A DNA stretch of 64,000 nucleotides from Thiocystis violacea. GTDB lineage: Bacteria; Pseudomonadota; Gammaproteobacteria; Chromatiales; Chromatiaceae. The stretch spans positions 32,594 to 96,593 of the forward strand of contig NZ_NRRG01000012.1 in NCBI RefSeq assembly GCF_016583575.1. The letters are read 5' to 3'. Shown here in pieces: positions 44,638 to 53,377 of this stretch. Position 1 is the stretch's first letter, and every line of letters begins with the position of its first letter. The notes below the pieces were generated by a model that was not told the DNA's origin, searched no databases, and saw only the letters and a program-made list of their open reading frames with translations. Position numbers and translations under genes: made by a program.

Positions 44638-45482
44638 GACAAAACTCACAGGATCGCCCACGGGCGTCCCCAAGCCTGCCCGCGAGCGCCCGCCAGTCGA
44701 TCAACCGTTGTAACCTTCCGGCCGTGATCCTCGGCAGCCTCACCTTCCAGCAGCATCCGGTCGTCCTCGAGATCGACGGCATCCGGGACTTTCATGCCAG
44801 TCTGTTCCGAACCCTCGAAACACTCGCGGAGCCAGTCGAGCGGGCGCAACGCTTCATGGACTACATGACGGTGCGCTTTCTGCTGGAAGAGCTTGAGGAG
44901 GCTGGACTGACGCCCGGTCGCAAGCGCAAGTCGCGGATCAACGCCAACTATCTACGCATGGTGCGGGGCTGGTCGTTCGACTCGGACGGACGCGAGGGCG
45001 CGGTGCTGAAACGCTGGGCGGAGAGTCGCTTCGGCCTGCTGGCCCGACATCACGCCGGTTCCCTGCTCGATCGCGATAGCGACAGCTACCATTGGTATCT
45101 CGCCCAGGGTACGCGGGGGCTCTACGCCACCAACGCGCTGGAGGCGCAGCTCGACCTGCTCTACACCTATTGTCAGTACGAGCTGGCGCGCGAGCATCCG
45201 ACGCAGAGCCACATCAGGCTCTATCGCGGCATCAATCGCATGGACGAGCATGAGGTTCTGGAGACCCTCGAAGGCGCGCGCTACCGGGTCCTGCTCAACA
45301 ACCTCAACAGTTTCACCAGCAACCGCGAGCGCGCGGACGAGTTCGGGGATTACATCCTGGAAACCAGCGTCCCCTGGCCCAAGGTCTTTTTCTACAACCG
45401 GCTGCTGCCCGGAATGCTCAAGGGCGAGGACGAGTACGTGGTGATCGGCGGGGTTTACGAGGTCGGCATCAGTACGATCTGA
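44625..45482 (+). CDS. draT: NAD+-dinitrogen-reductase ADP-D-ribosyltransferase
   Basis: The protein has 285 residues from ATG 44625. DraT switches nitrogenase off in darkness, with ammonium or with energy shortage by ADP-ribosylating an Arg of NifH. Seen: INRCNLPAVILGSLTFQQHP and VVLEIDGIRDFHASLFRTLE at the start, KSRINANYLRMVRGWSFDSD, HIRLYRGINRMDEHEVLETL (NAD-binding Arg strand), LNNLNSFTSNRERADEFGDY (the S-F-T-S motif) and LPGMLKGEDEYVVIGG, with the acidic E-x-E of ADP-ribosyltransferases. The reversing hydrolase draG is not in the window. The gene is divergent from nifH, so NifA binding between them could affect both. Confidence 0.95.
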   Translation: MENDRQNSQDRPRASPSLPASARQSINRCNLPAVILGSLTFQQHPVVLEIDGIRDFHASLFRTLETLAEPVERAQRFMDYMTVRFLLEELEEAGLTPGRKRKSRINANYLRMVRGWSFDSDGREGAVLKRWAESRFGLLARHHAGSLLDRDSDSYHWYLAQGTRGLYATNALEAQLDLLYTYCQYELAREHPTQSHIRLYRGINRMDEHEVLETLEGARYRVLLNNLNSFTSNRERADEFGDYILETSVPWPKVFFYNRLLPGMLKGEDEYVVIGGVYEVGISTI

Positions 45483-45565
45483 GGCGCGCTGGCGGAAGGG
45501 TTCGGGGCGGAGGGAGGCGTCCTGGATGCGATGGAAGGTGGTGCCTTGCGTCTCCAGTCGCGGAC

Positions 45566-46369
45566 TCAGCAGGCGACCTCGACGCGGTCGCGGCCGTTGC
45601 GCTTGGCCTCGAACAGGGCGTCGTCGGCGCGCTTGAGGGTGTCGTCCGTGTCTTCGCCGTGACGCAGCAGGGTGACGCCGAAGCTGGCGGAGAGCCGCAC
45701 GGGTGCCTGTTCGCCCACATGGATGGCGCCGATCCGTTCGCGGATACGCTCCAGGACGGCGACGGCCTCCGGCTGGTCGGTCTCCGGGAGCATGAGCAGG
45801 AATTCCTCGCCGCCCCAGCGGCCGTGGATGTCGTAGCGACGCACACCCTGGCGGACGGCATCGGCGATTTCGCGCAGGGCCTGGTCTCCCACTTCGTGGC
45901 CGAAGCGGTCGTTGATCTGCTTGAAATAATCCACGTCCATCATGGCGACGGCCAGTTGGCTGCCCTTGCGCGTCGCCCGCTGGCTCTCGTCCTTGAGTCG
46001 TTCCATGAGATGGCGGCGGTTGGCGAGCCCGGTCAGGGCGTCCTGATTGGCCGCCTGCCGCAGGCTTTCGGCGACTTCCAGGAGGTTGCGCTGGTACTGG
46101 TCCGAGATCCGGGCCAGCTTTTCCATGCGCTTGATCTGCTTGTCGCAGCGTTCGGCCAGGCTGAGGGTCTGGTTGCGCTCCAGGAGCTGATAGCCGTCGG
46201 AGATTTTAAGCAGGCGTTCCATGCGCTGGTTCTGGGTGTGGATGTGCTCCAGCACCTCGGTCAGGACGGGCCGCAGTGGATTGTCGGCGTGACCGGTATC
46301 CTCAAGCAGGGATTCGATCCTTTCCAGGAGCGCTTGGCCGTCGTTGATCGATCCAGTGCGTTTAGTCAT
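45566..46369 (-). CDS. siaD: SiaD-like diguanylate cyclase
   Basis: This 267-residue cytoplasmic protein has a long coiled-coil N-terminal part (about 15-95, LLERIESLLEDTGHADNPLR, QIKRMEKLARISDQYQRNLL). The GGDEF domain carries DALTGLANRRHLMERLKDES, MMDVDYFKQINDRFGHEVGD and the active site GRWGGEEFLLMLPETD. An RxxD inhibition site (RRYD) lies five residues before GGEEF, so product inhibition is expected. In Pseudomonas aeruginosa SiaD makes cyclic-di-GMP when bound to unphosphorylated SiaC. It overlaps the siaC stop by eight bases and is last gene of the siaABCD-like operon. Confidence 0.92.
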   Translation of the reverse strand: MTKRTGSINDGQALLERIESLLEDTGHADNPLRPVLTEVLEHIHTQNQRMERLLKISDGYQLLERNQTLSLAERCDKQIKRMEKLARISDQYQRNLLEVAESLRQAANQDALTGLANRRHLMERLKDESQRATRKGSQLAVAMMDVDYFKQINDRFGHEVGDQALREIADAVRQGVRRYDIHGRWGGEEFLLMLPETDQPEAVAVLERIRERIGAIHVGEQAPVRLSASFGVTLLRHGEDTDDTLKRADDALFEAKRNGRDRVEVAC

Positions 46370-46757
46370 TCGCGATGGGGAGTATGTTGAACGGGAAACC
46401 GTAATCCTCGCGAAACTCCTCGGCCATCTCCATGACCCGTTCGTTGCGCGGATCGTAGTACCAATTGACCTCCACGGCCCTGGACCCGGCATGGGCCTCT
46501 TCCAGCAGGTCGAAGACATCCATCATGGCCTTGACGCTGCTGGTGTTCATGTAGATCAGCTTCAACTCCAGGCGCAGTGGCCCATCGCTCTGCGCCAGAT
46601 AACCCTGGATCCAGGCGAAGATCCGACCGAAGAACTCGAAGGAATTCTCCGGGTAGGAATTGCCCTCCAGGCTCAGCCGGCCCGCTTCCCAATCGGTGGC
46701 GATGGCGGGGGTGGACTGGGTAGCGGGGATGGCGAGATCTGGGATGGTTGAGGGCAT
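46362..46757 (-). CDS. siaC: SiaC-family (DUF1987) switch protein
   Basis: This 131-residue protein belongs to DUF1987. Core: GRLSLEGNSYPENSFEFFGR, IFAWIQGYLAQSDGPLRLEL, LIYMNTSSVKAMMDVFDLLE, and VEVNWYYDPRNERVMEMAEE. In P. aeruginosa a Thr in the corresponding Y-M-N-T-S-S segment is phosphorylated by SiaB and dephosphorylated by SiaA, and the unphosphorylated form activates SiaD. Here the likely acceptor is Thr72 or the adjacent serines. The first 20 residues are a flexible Pro/Thr/Ala segment. It lies 30 bases after siaB. Confidence 0.93.
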   Translation of the reverse strand: MPSTIPDLAIPATQSTPAIATDWEAGRLSLEGNSYPENSFEFFGRIFAWIQGYLAQSDGPLRLELKLIYMNTSSVKAMMDVFDLLEEAHAGSRAVEVNWYYDPRNERVMEMAEEFREDYGFPFNILPIAND

Positions 46758-46787
46758 GATTCGCGAATCTTGTTGTGAGGGTTCGGT

Positions 46788-47333
46788 TCAGATGACGGCG
46801 CTCAGGCTGAAGAAGACCCGCTCCTCCCCGTCGGTCGGGGAGATCCGCGCGCGCAGGGGTTCCACCGACTTGCGGGCGACGTCCACCAGACCCAGCCCGG
46901 CCCCGCTGAGCGCGTCCGCGTCGCGGGGTTGGCGCAGTTGCGCCTTGTAGGCGGCCTTGAGTTCGGCCTTGTCCATGGCGGCCAGTTCCACCACCCGTTG
47001 TCGCAGGCGTTCGCCGTCGTCGCGTTCCACCAGATTGCCGGCCATGATGACATAACGCCCCTGGGTGTCGCGGGCCACCACCACGGTGGCGGAGCCGTCG
47101 CGTTCGTTATAGCCCATGCGGGCGACGTAGTGTCGAATGTTCTGGGTCAATTCGATATAGATCCCGAAGACGTCCATGGCCGCTCCAGGCAGGGCGTCGT
47201 CCGCTTGCAGATAGTTTCTCAGGGCGTTGCCGATCTCCTCGATCAGGCTACGGGAGATGGGGCCGTTGAAGCAGAGGAGGATCCGATCCTCGTTGAACTG
47301 GCGACGCAGGCCAAACAGGTCGATCTCGGACAT
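46788..47333 (-). CDS. siaB: SiaB-family protein kinase (DUF6272)
   Basis: This 181-residue protein reads MSEIDLFGLRRQFNEDRILL, CFNGPISRSLIEEIGNALRN, IYIELTQNIRHYVARMGYNE, VVVARDTQGRYVIMAGNLVE and RDADALSGAGLGLVDVARKS. IYIELTQNIRHY with a conserved Asn and the GAGLGLVDVARKS segment are a degenerate GHKL-type ATP fold, as in anti-sigma-factor-like kinases. SiaB phosphorylates SiaC and so restrains cyclic-di-GMP synthesis. It is 27 bases downstream of siaA and on the same strand. Confidence 0.92.
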   Translation of the reverse strand: MSEIDLFGLRRQFNEDRILLCFNGPISRSLIEEIGNALRNYLQADDALPGAAMDVFGIYIELTQNIRHYVARMGYNERDGSATVVVARDTQGRYVIMAGNLVERDDGERLRQRVVELAAMDKAELKAAYKAQLRQPRDADALSGAGLGLVDVARKSVEPLRARISPTDGEERVFFSLSAVI

Positions 47334-47360
47334 GGCAAGGCTTACCCCGTGGCGCAGGTT

Positions 47361-49379
47361 TCAGTCGGTGTTGGCGGACTCGGTCCGGTCAAGGCGAAAC
47401 GCGAGAACGGTGATGTCGTCGCGCTGGTCGTGGTCTCCCCGGTAATCATCCAGCGCCCGCTCCAGCGCGGCGGACTGTTCGGCCATGGGGCGCTGGGCCT
47501 GCGTCCGGATCAGATCCTGGAAGCGGCTCTGGCCCAGCCCGAAACCCAGCTCGCCGCCGGATTGGTCCAGATAGCCGTCGGTCACCAGATAGTAGGTGCT
47601 GGAACTGTCCAGGGGCCGCTCACTGTCTTCGTAGCGTCCCAGGCGCCGGTCGCCCAGGGCACGGCGTCCGCCCTTGATCGCGTTCACGTCGCGGCCGTCG
47701 CTATGGTAGAGGCTGATCCGGGCGCCCGCATAGCGCAGAAGGCCCCGCCGTTGGTCCACGAAGACCAGCCCCGCGTCCATGTGGGTGGCGATGGCTTGGG
47801 CGGCCTCGGTTCCCTGAAGGCGCTCGCGCAGGATGGTGTCCGCCCGCGATAGCAGGGCGGCGGGGGCTTCGATGCCCAGGCTGTTGATGGCCTGGTCCAG
47901 GGCGGCATGGGCCAGCATGGTCATGAGCGCGCCGGGAACACCATGACCGGCGCAGTCCACCACGCCGAGCAGACAGCCTTCGCCATCCTGTCGAAAGAGG
48001 TAGAAGTCGCCGCCCACCACGTCCCTGGGCCGCCAGAGCACGAAATAGTCGAGACCGAGCCGCTCGGCCATGCGCTGATCCGGCAGGATAGCCCGCTGGA
48101 TCAGACTGGCGTAGTCGATCGAATCCTGGATCTGGCGCTGGGCCTGGGCCATCTCCCGATTGGCCCGCTGGAGCTTGGCTGTGCGTTCCTCGACCCGTGC
48201 CTCCAATTGACCCGTATGGCTTTTCACCTGCTCGGCCATGCGCTCGAAGGCGCGGGTCAGATCGCCGATCTCGTCCCGGCCGTGACTGGGCAGCCGTAGG
48301 TCGTAGCGTCCCTCGGACATGGCCGTGGCCGATTGTCGCAGATCGCGCAGCGGACGCAGCAGGATCCGCTCGACCGCCAGGGCGAACCCCATCAGCATGA
48401 CGAGCAGCACCAGCGCCACGGCCAGCAGCCCGCCCCACAGCCAGGCGGGCCGGATCAGCGAGGCGACGCTCAGATCCACGGCGGTGACCAGGTACCACCG
48501 AAGCTCGGGGATGTAGGCCAGGGCCAGGAGTTGCTCCCGGCCATCCAGGTTCGCCGTGAGCCGGGGGACGCTGTCCGGCGCGCCGCTGGCCGTCTCCATG
48601 GCTTGCGCCAGACGCTCGTGCTGCCGGTTGTCCGGCAGTTGTTCCGCCAGTGTATGCGCGGCGATCCCACCGAGGGTGGTGGACCCAAAACTGATGAGGT
48701 CGGGGTCCGGATGGGCCTGGATGGCGCCGTTGCGATCCAGGATCATGGGTGTGACGCCGGCCGGGCGGGTCTGGATGAAGCGTTTCAGGAAGTCGCTCAG
48801 ATCGAGCCCCGTGCCGGCCAGCCCGATGCGACGACCATCCGCCATGACCAGGACATTGAGCCAGACCCGCGTGGTGCCCAGCTTCACATCCGGATTCACG
48901 TTGATGTTGTAGGGGGCCGCCTGCTTGAGCGTGTTGAAGAACCAGGCATCCTTGGGGGCCTCGGGATCCAGGGTGTAGCGGGGCTGGTCGCCGGGATCCC
49001 GGTCGGCGCCGTTGAAATAGTAATGGCCGCTGAGCGCGCTGGCCATGAAATAGGAGGTATCCCTGAAATCCTGGCGATAGCCCTCCGCCTCCCGGAAGAA
49101 GAGCGCCCACTTGTCCGGATTCTCCTCGTCCAGCAGCCATTGGCGCGTGAACTCCGAGCCGGCCAGACGCATCGAGAGGGCCAGATCGCGTGAGATGGGC
49201 GCGCGGATCCGCTCGCGGTTCAGACGGGTGTAATTCTCGGCGAAGGCCTCGCCGAAAGAGTATCGGACGGTTTCCAGCAGCTTCCAGCCCAGGAGGCCGG
49301 CCGGCACCAGGGCCACCAGGCAGGCCAGCGCCAGGGCCAGGGCGGACTTGGCGCGCAGTCCGAGGGTGTTGCTCGGCAT
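47361..49379 (-). CDS. siaA: SiaA-like membrane PP2C/SpoIIE-type phosphatase with sensor and HAMP
   Basis: This 672-residue protein has TM1 at about 12-33 (LALALACLVALVPAGLLGWK) and a periplasmic dCache-like sensor at about 35-305 (YNINVNPDVKLGTTRVWLNV, MADGRRIGLAGTGLDLSDFL). TM2 is at about 313-338 (WGGLLAVALVLLVMLMGFAL), with HAMP at about 340-390 and a short coiled coil after it. The SpoIIE/PP2C phosphatase domain lies at about 425-665, with VVGGDFYLFRQDGEGCLLGV, DCAGHGVPGALMTMLAHAAL, YAGARISLYHSD and YYLVTDGYLDQSGGE. The Asp residues in VGGDF and VDCAGHG are metal ligands. SiaA dephosphorylates SiaC and thereby turns on SiaD. It is first gene of the operon. Confidence 0.93.
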   Translation of the reverse strand: MPSNTLGLRAKSALALALACLVALVPAGLLGWKLLETVRYSFGEAFAENYTRLNRERIRAPISRDLALSMRLAGSEFTRQWLLDEENPDKWALFFREAEGYRQDFRDTSYFMASALSGHYYFNGADRDPGDQPRYTLDPEAPKDAWFFNTLKQAAPYNINVNPDVKLGTTRVWLNVLVMADGRRIGLAGTGLDLSDFLKRFIQTRPAGVTPMILDRNGAIQAHPDPDLISFGSTTLGGIAAHTLAEQLPDNRQHERLAQAMETASGAPDSVPRLTANLDGREQLLALAYIPELRWYLVTAVDLSVASLIRPAWLWGGLLAVALVLLVMLMGFALAVERILLRPLRDLRQSATAMSEGRYDLRLPSHGRDEIGDLTRAFERMAEQVKSHTGQLEARVEERTAKLQRANREMAQAQRQIQDSIDYASLIQRAILPDQRMAERLGLDYFVLWRPRDVVGGDFYLFRQDGEGCLLGVVDCAGHGVPGALMTMLAHAALDQAINSLGIEAPAALLSRADTILRERLQGTEAAQAIATHMDAGLVFVDQRRGLLRYAGARISLYHSDGRDVNAIKGGRRALGDRRLGRYEDSERPLDSSSTYYLVTDGYLDQSGGELGFGLGQSRFQDLIRTQAQRPMAEQSAALERALDDYRGDHDQRDDITVLAFRLDRTESANTD

Positions 49380-49536
49380 CTTTGTCTCCGAATCCGCGGG
49401 ATCGGCGGCCTACCGCCGGATGCTACCTGGATCGCGGGGTTGGTCGCCAGGCGCGTCGGCCTCCGTTGTTTAGAGGGCACAATACACCAAGGTGATTTCC
49501 GGAGAAGTCCGTACCCGACCCAAAGCTCCGGAACGG

Positions 49537-49606
49537 GACAGGATTAACCGGATTCTTCAAGATTAACTTGATTAAAAACAGAGCTTTAAATCCTGTTAAT
49601 CCTGTC
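49537..49606. repeat. Inverted GACAGGATTAAC repeat
   Basis: GACAGGATTAAC at 49537-49548 and its exact complement GTTAATCCTGTC at 49595-49606 frame a 46-base AT-rich interior with more GATTAA units. A direct-repeat form of the same unit lies at 56308-56348. It is part of the 353-base gap between siaA and the next gene, which also contains the siaA promoter side and a second hairpin and no other recognisable feature. Confidence 0.85.
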
Positions 49607-49639
49607 TATGATGGGGAATGGGATTCGTCGTCCGCCACA

Positions 49640-49683
49640 AACGCGAACGTCCCCGGCGCCGAGGCGACGGGGACGTTCGCGTT
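49640..49683. terminator. Long perfect hairpin downstream of the Pro/Met-rich protein gene
   Basis: AACGCGAACGTCCCC and GGGGACGTTCGCGTT pair over 15 bases without mismatch around a 14-base loop. It lies 50 bases past the stop of the minus-strand gene at 49733. On the minus strand it is followed by TGTGGCGG rather than a T-run, so it may be a processing site, an attenuator of read-through or a repeat rather than a classic terminator. Confidence 0.5.
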
Positions 49684-49732
49684 GCCTGCGAGGACGGGCG
49701 GGGTCGATCCCGCGCCCGTCCGTCGGTTAGGG

Positions 49733-50377
49733 TTATTGGGTGACGGCCGCCTTCTCGACCGGGGCCGCGGCTTGCTGCTGAGGAGCCGGCATGCTCGTCA
49801 TGCCGGGGGCCAGCGGATATCCTGGATGACGCTGGGCATTCATCGCACGACGCTGCTCGCTCCGCTGCTTCATGGCGGCGCGGCGCTCCTCGGATTGCTG
49901 GCGGGCCTGCGCGCGGTGGTCGTCCATCTCCTTCATGCGGGCCTGCATGGACTCCGGCATCGCGGGGCGCTCGAAGCTGGGCATGGCCGGCATTTCGGGC
50001 ATGGCCGGGTACTGGCCAAACTCGGGCAGGCTGGGCCTCTCGGGCGGGTTGGGGTACTGACCGAATTCCGGTACCGCCGGCATTTCGGGGAAGGCTGGCG
50101 CCGCGGCGAACGGATGATCCGCGAAGGGGGCGGGCTGGCGCGTCTGCATTTCACGCATCTGGGCCATCTGTTGATCGGCGAACTTCTGGCGCTCGGCCAT
50201 CTCTTCACGCATCGCCTTGTCGTGTTGCTCCATCATGGCTTGTTGCTGCTCGACCATCGCCTGATGCTGGTCCTGGTTCGGGACGGGCGGCTGATAGGGC
50301 GCGGCATTCCAGGCGAGGGCCGCACTGGTGGCGGCGGCGAGGGCAATGGCGGAAGCGGCTTGGATGAGCTTTGGCAT
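49733..50377 (-). CDS. Secreted Pro/Met/Gln-rich protein of unknown function
   Basis: The 214-residue protein has a clear signal peptide (MPKLIQAASAIALAAATSAA, cleavage near LAWNA), so it is periplasmic or exported. The mature part has three zones. The first is a Gln/Met/Glu helix (about 35-85, QDQHQAMVEQQQAMMEQHDK). The second is a low-complexity stretch (about 85-150) in which PEFGQYP occurs twice and Met-Pro-(E/A/S) recurs. The third is a helix rich in Arg/Gln/Met (QARQQSEERRAAMKQRSEQR) with a hydrophobic end. No cysteine is seen. I recognise no family; a methionine-rich metal-binding, scaffold or surface role is conceivable. The start was chosen at the Met directly before the signal sequence. 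Confidence 0.75.
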   Translation of the reverse strand: MPKLIQAASAIALAAATSAALAWNAAPYQPPVPNQDQHQAMVEQQQAMMEQHDKAMREEMAERQKFADQQMAQMREMQTRQPAPFADHPFAAAPAFPEMPAVPEFGQYPNPPERPSLPEFGQYPAMPEMPAMPSFERPAMPESMQARMKEMDDHRAQARQQSEERRAAMKQRSEQRRAMNAQRHPGYPLAPGMTSMPAPQQQAAAPVEKAAVTQ

Positions 50378-50743
50378 GGGACACACCTTAGTGATGTTAT
50401 TTGAAAGGATTGTCGGAAACGAGCAAGCAGCCAGGCGACTTCCAGTGTCGTTTCGGTTTTCCGAATTCTCCGCGACGCACGGACCCGAAGGTCGATTGGC
50501 TCGGTCGCGTGGGTTCCTTGCCTTCTTATCGCATGATTCTCGGCGCCAATTAGGGGATCAGTATATAAGAAAATTCTGAAATAGCAACAGGTCCGAATAG
50601 AAGGGGTTGGCCCGGATCGATTCGCCGCGTGGCTGGGGTTCGCGGCCCTGGTCTGACCAGGTTCGCTGTTCAGGCGCCAAGCCTGGCGCGTGATCCGGAT
50701 CGGTCGGGGGAGGCCGTGGAGTCCCTCGGTGGGGCGTGGCGGA
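50378..50743. other. Gene-free stretch of about 365 bases upstream of the secreted protein gene
   Basis: It contains the promoter side of the gene at 49733 and the end of the sthA region. An AT-rich patch at about 50550-50585 (AGTATATAAGAAAATTC) is the only distinct feature. No gene or convincing hairpin was seen. Confidence 0.45.
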
Positions 50744-52141
50744 TCAGAACAGACGGTTGAGTCCGTTGAGCGCGGCGACCCGGTAGGCTTCCGCCATGGT
50801 CGGGTAGTTGAAGGTGGTCTCGGTGAAATAGCGCAGGCTGTTGGCCTCGCCAGGCTGCGCCATGATCGCCTGCCCGATATGTACGATCTCGGCCGCCTGC
50901 TCGCCGAAGCAGTGGATCCCGAGGATCTCCAGGGTTTCGCGATGAAACAGCAGCTTCAGCATGCCGACCGTGTGGCCGGTGATCTGGGCGCGGGCGATGC
51001 TCTTGAAGTCGGCCTGGGCCACTTCATAGGGGATCTGGCTGGCGGTAAGTTCGCGCTCGGTGCGGCCGATGGAACTGATCTCGGGAACCGTGTAGATGCC
51101 GGTCGGGAATTCCTCGATCAGCGACCAGTCGCAGGCGCCGTCGGCGATATGGGCGCCGACGAAGCGGCCCTGATCATAGCTGGCGCTGGCGAGCGCCGGC
51201 GCGCCCACCACGTCGCCCACGGCATAGATGTGGGGGAGGGCGGTCTGATAGCTGGCGTTCACATCGATCTGACCGCGCGCGTTGGGGGCGAGGCCGATGT
51301 CTTCGAGTCCCAGGTCATGGGTGTTGCCGGTCCGGCCGTTGGCCCAGAGCAGGATGTCGGTCTTGAATTGCTTGCCCGATCGGCAGTGCAGCACGACGCC
51401 GTCGTCCGCCGTCACGACCCGATCATGGGTCTCGTTGTTGCGGATCACGACGCCTTGCTGGCGCAGGTGGTAGCTCAGGGCGTCCGTGATCTCGTCGTCC
51501 AGATAGGACAGGAGCCGGTCGCGGGTGTTGACCAGATTCACCTTCACATTGAGCGCGGCCAGGATGGAGGCGTACTCGCAGCCGATGACGCCGGCGCCAT
51601 AAATGGTGATGGAACGCGGGGTGTGCTTCAGGGCGAGTACCGAGTCGCTGTCGCGCACGCGGGGGTGGGTGAAGTCGACTTCCGGCGGGTGATAGGGACT
51701 GGAGCCGGTCGCGATCACGATGTTGGTCGCGCGCAGCCTGGCGATCGTGCCGCCCGGGCGCTGAACCTCGATCCGATCGGAGGCCACGAAGCGGGCGCGA
51801 CCGAAGATCACCTCGACCCGGTTGCGTTGATAGTAGCGATAGCGGGTGCGTACCTGGTCGTTGATCACGCCATCGGCCGCGCGTAGCAGATCCGGGAACT
51901 CGACCTCGATCTGATGCTGGGTGTGCTGAAACAGCGGATTGCGGCGATAGTCCGCGAGCATCTGGATGGAGTGGCGCAGCGCCTTGCTGGGGATGGTGCC
52001 CCAATGGGTGCAGCCACCGCCGACGGCGTCGTGGGCCTCGATCACCGCGACCTTTTGACCGGCCTTGGCGAGCTTCATGGCGGCCCCTTCGCCGCCAGGC
52101 CCGGTTCCGATCACGATACTGTCGAATTCACGGGTGGCCAT
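50744..52141 (-). CDS. sthA: Soluble pyridine nucleotide transhydrogenase
   Basis: This 465-residue FAD flavoprotein transfers hydride between NADPH and NAD+. Seen: the FAD-binding start [40 protein letters not shown] (Sth-type, in which the redox disulfide of lipoamide dehydrogenases is lost; only the first Cys remains), the NAD(P)-binding [39 protein letters not shown], and [20 protein letters not shown], with the dimerisation domain from about 345. ATG 52141 fits the family start MATREFD. It lies downstream of, and on the same strand as, the host-attachment-type gene, with 142 bases between them. Confidence 0.96.
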   Translation of the reverse strand: MATREFDSIVIGTGPGGEGAAMKLAKAGQKVAVIEAHDAVGGGCTHWGTIPSKALRHSIQMLADYRRNPLFQHTQHQIEVEFPDLLRAADGVINDQVRTRYRYYQRNRVEVIFGRARFVASDRIEVQRPGGTIARLRATNIVIATGSSPYHPPEVDFTHPRVRDSDSVLALKHTPRSITIYGAGVIGCEYASILAALNVKVNLVNTRDRLLSYLDDEITDALSYHLRQQGVVIRNNETHDRVVTADDGVVLHCRSGKQFKTDILLWANGRTGNTHDLGLEDIGLAPNARGQIDVNASYQTALPHIYAVGDVVGAPALASASYDQGRFVGAHIADGACDWSLIEEFPTGIYTVPEISSIGRTERELTASQIPYEVAQADFKSIARAQITGHTVGMLKLLFHRETLEILGIHCFGEQAAEIVHIGQAIMAQPGEANSLRYFTETTFNYPTMAEAYRVAALNGLNRLF

Positions 52142-52283
52142 CGATCCAGGCTCTCGTTGCGATTTCAATGGTTGGCTAGCGTAGCATGAATTTTCGGCAC
52201 GCATCCCGCCGCGCGTCCCGGTCTCTTGGCCGGCGCGGGCGGGGGACTCGATGGGTTGGTGTGCCCCGGTTCCGGGGCGGCGA

Positions 52284-52715
52284 TCAGAGGAAATCCGGCA
52301 GGTGTTTACGGATGATTTCCGGTGTCTGGGTCGTCAGATTCTTGTCCAGTTCCCCGGTGACCAGTTGGCGTAGCGGCGCGGACTGATGCTTGCGCAATAA
52401 CCCGAGCATGGCTGGCGAGGCGACGATGTAGAGTTTGCCGAAGCGGCCCTGGTTGCGGGCCGCTTCCAGGTCTTCGCAGATCAGGCTGGCGAAGCGCTCT
52501 GAATTCTCCTGTTTGTGTCCTTCCTCGCCGTTGACGCCATGGGCGCCGGCGCCTGGGGCCTGGCCGCGACCAGCCTTGTCGGTGGTCAGGTCGCCTTCGT
52601 GGAGCCGGCCTTCGGGAAAGGTCAGGGTGCTGATTTCGGTCATGGAGCCGGCCGTCTTTTCCACGGCGAAGATACGTGCGCGGCTGTTGTCCGCGACCAG
52701 GATCCAAGTCGGCAT
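52284..52715 (-). CDS. Host-attachment family protein (eRF1-like fold)
   Basis: The 143-residue protein starts [20 protein letters not shown] and has [60 protein letters not shown], and [20 protein letters not shown]. This is the pattern of the 'host attachment protein' family first named in plant-associated bacteria, now seen as bacterial relatives of the eRF1 central domain, possibly linked to ribosomes. The name says little about function here. A GCCCCGG/CCGGGGC hairpin sits just after the stop. Confidence 0.85.
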   Translation of the reverse strand: MPTWILVADNSRARIFAVEKTAGSMTEISTLTFPEGRLHEGDLTTDKAGRGQAPGAGAHGVNGEEGHKQENSERFASLICEDLEAARNQGRFGKLYIVASPAMLGLLRKHQSAPLRQLVTGELDKNLTTQTPEIIRKHLPDFL

Positions 52716-52889
52716 GGGTTCACCTTCCTCTTGCGTTGAGCCCGGCCATGAGCAGGTCGGGGCGTGGCCCGAACGGAGGCGTCGTCACGGATCGACAGGG
52801 ATCCAGACATCGCCCCGAATTGTCGTTGACCGGTCGGTTCCCTACTCCTGTGAGTGTAACAGGCGGTTCGCGAAAGTGGGCTCGGCCGT

Positions 52890-53321
52890 TCAGCGTTCGC
52901 CAAGACGCTTGACGCAATCGAGATAGGCGCGTTCGTCGAACGCCTCCTGGTGCTGTTGAACACGCCAGAGTGCTTCCATCAGGCAGTCCATGATGGCGTG
53001 CTCCAGCCGATGGGGGTCGCCGATCCGCCCGATCAGATCCTGATAGAGCTGGCGAATGCCGCGCGGCTGATCGATGCTCAATTGCTCAAGGATGGCCAGA
53101 TGCAGTCCCAAATGCAGGAAGGGATTCGCCTGCCCCCGGTCGGGAAGGAAATCCCGCTCCAGGGCGGCCTCTCCACCCTCGATGAAGGCTTGGTACTCCG
53201 GATGCTGGCGCATGATCTCGACGATCCGGGCCTCCAGTGGTTCCAGTGGCTCCTGGTTGGTGGCCTTCCGCCAGGCTTCGAGAAAGATGCGGCGGTGCGT
53301 CTGTCGATCGGCGGAAAACAT
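52890..53321 (-). CDS. DUF1841-family protein
   Basis: The 143-residue all-helical protein begins MFSADRQTHRRIFLEAWRKA and contains LEPLEARIVEIMRQHPEYQA and LGLHLAILEQLSIDQPRGIR, with EHAIMDCLMEALWRVQQHQE near the end. These are the hallmark segments of DUF1841, a family restricted largely to beta- and gammaproteobacteria and often next to nth, as here (nth starts 56 bases downstream on the same strand). Function unknown. ATG 53321 was taken because the family starts M-F-x-x-(D/S)-R. Confidence 0.88.
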   Translation of the reverse strand: MFSADRQTHRRIFLEAWRKATNQEPLEPLEARIVEIMRQHPEYQAFIEGGEAALERDFLPDRGQANPFLHLGLHLAILEQLSIDQPRGIRQLYQDLIGRIGDPHRLEHAIMDCLMEALWRVQQHQEAFDERAYLDCVKRLGER

Positions 53322-53377
53322 GACGTTGCTGGTCTCCTGGCTGGTGAGCCGTGCCTGGTGCCCGGAGGCGCGCGGAC

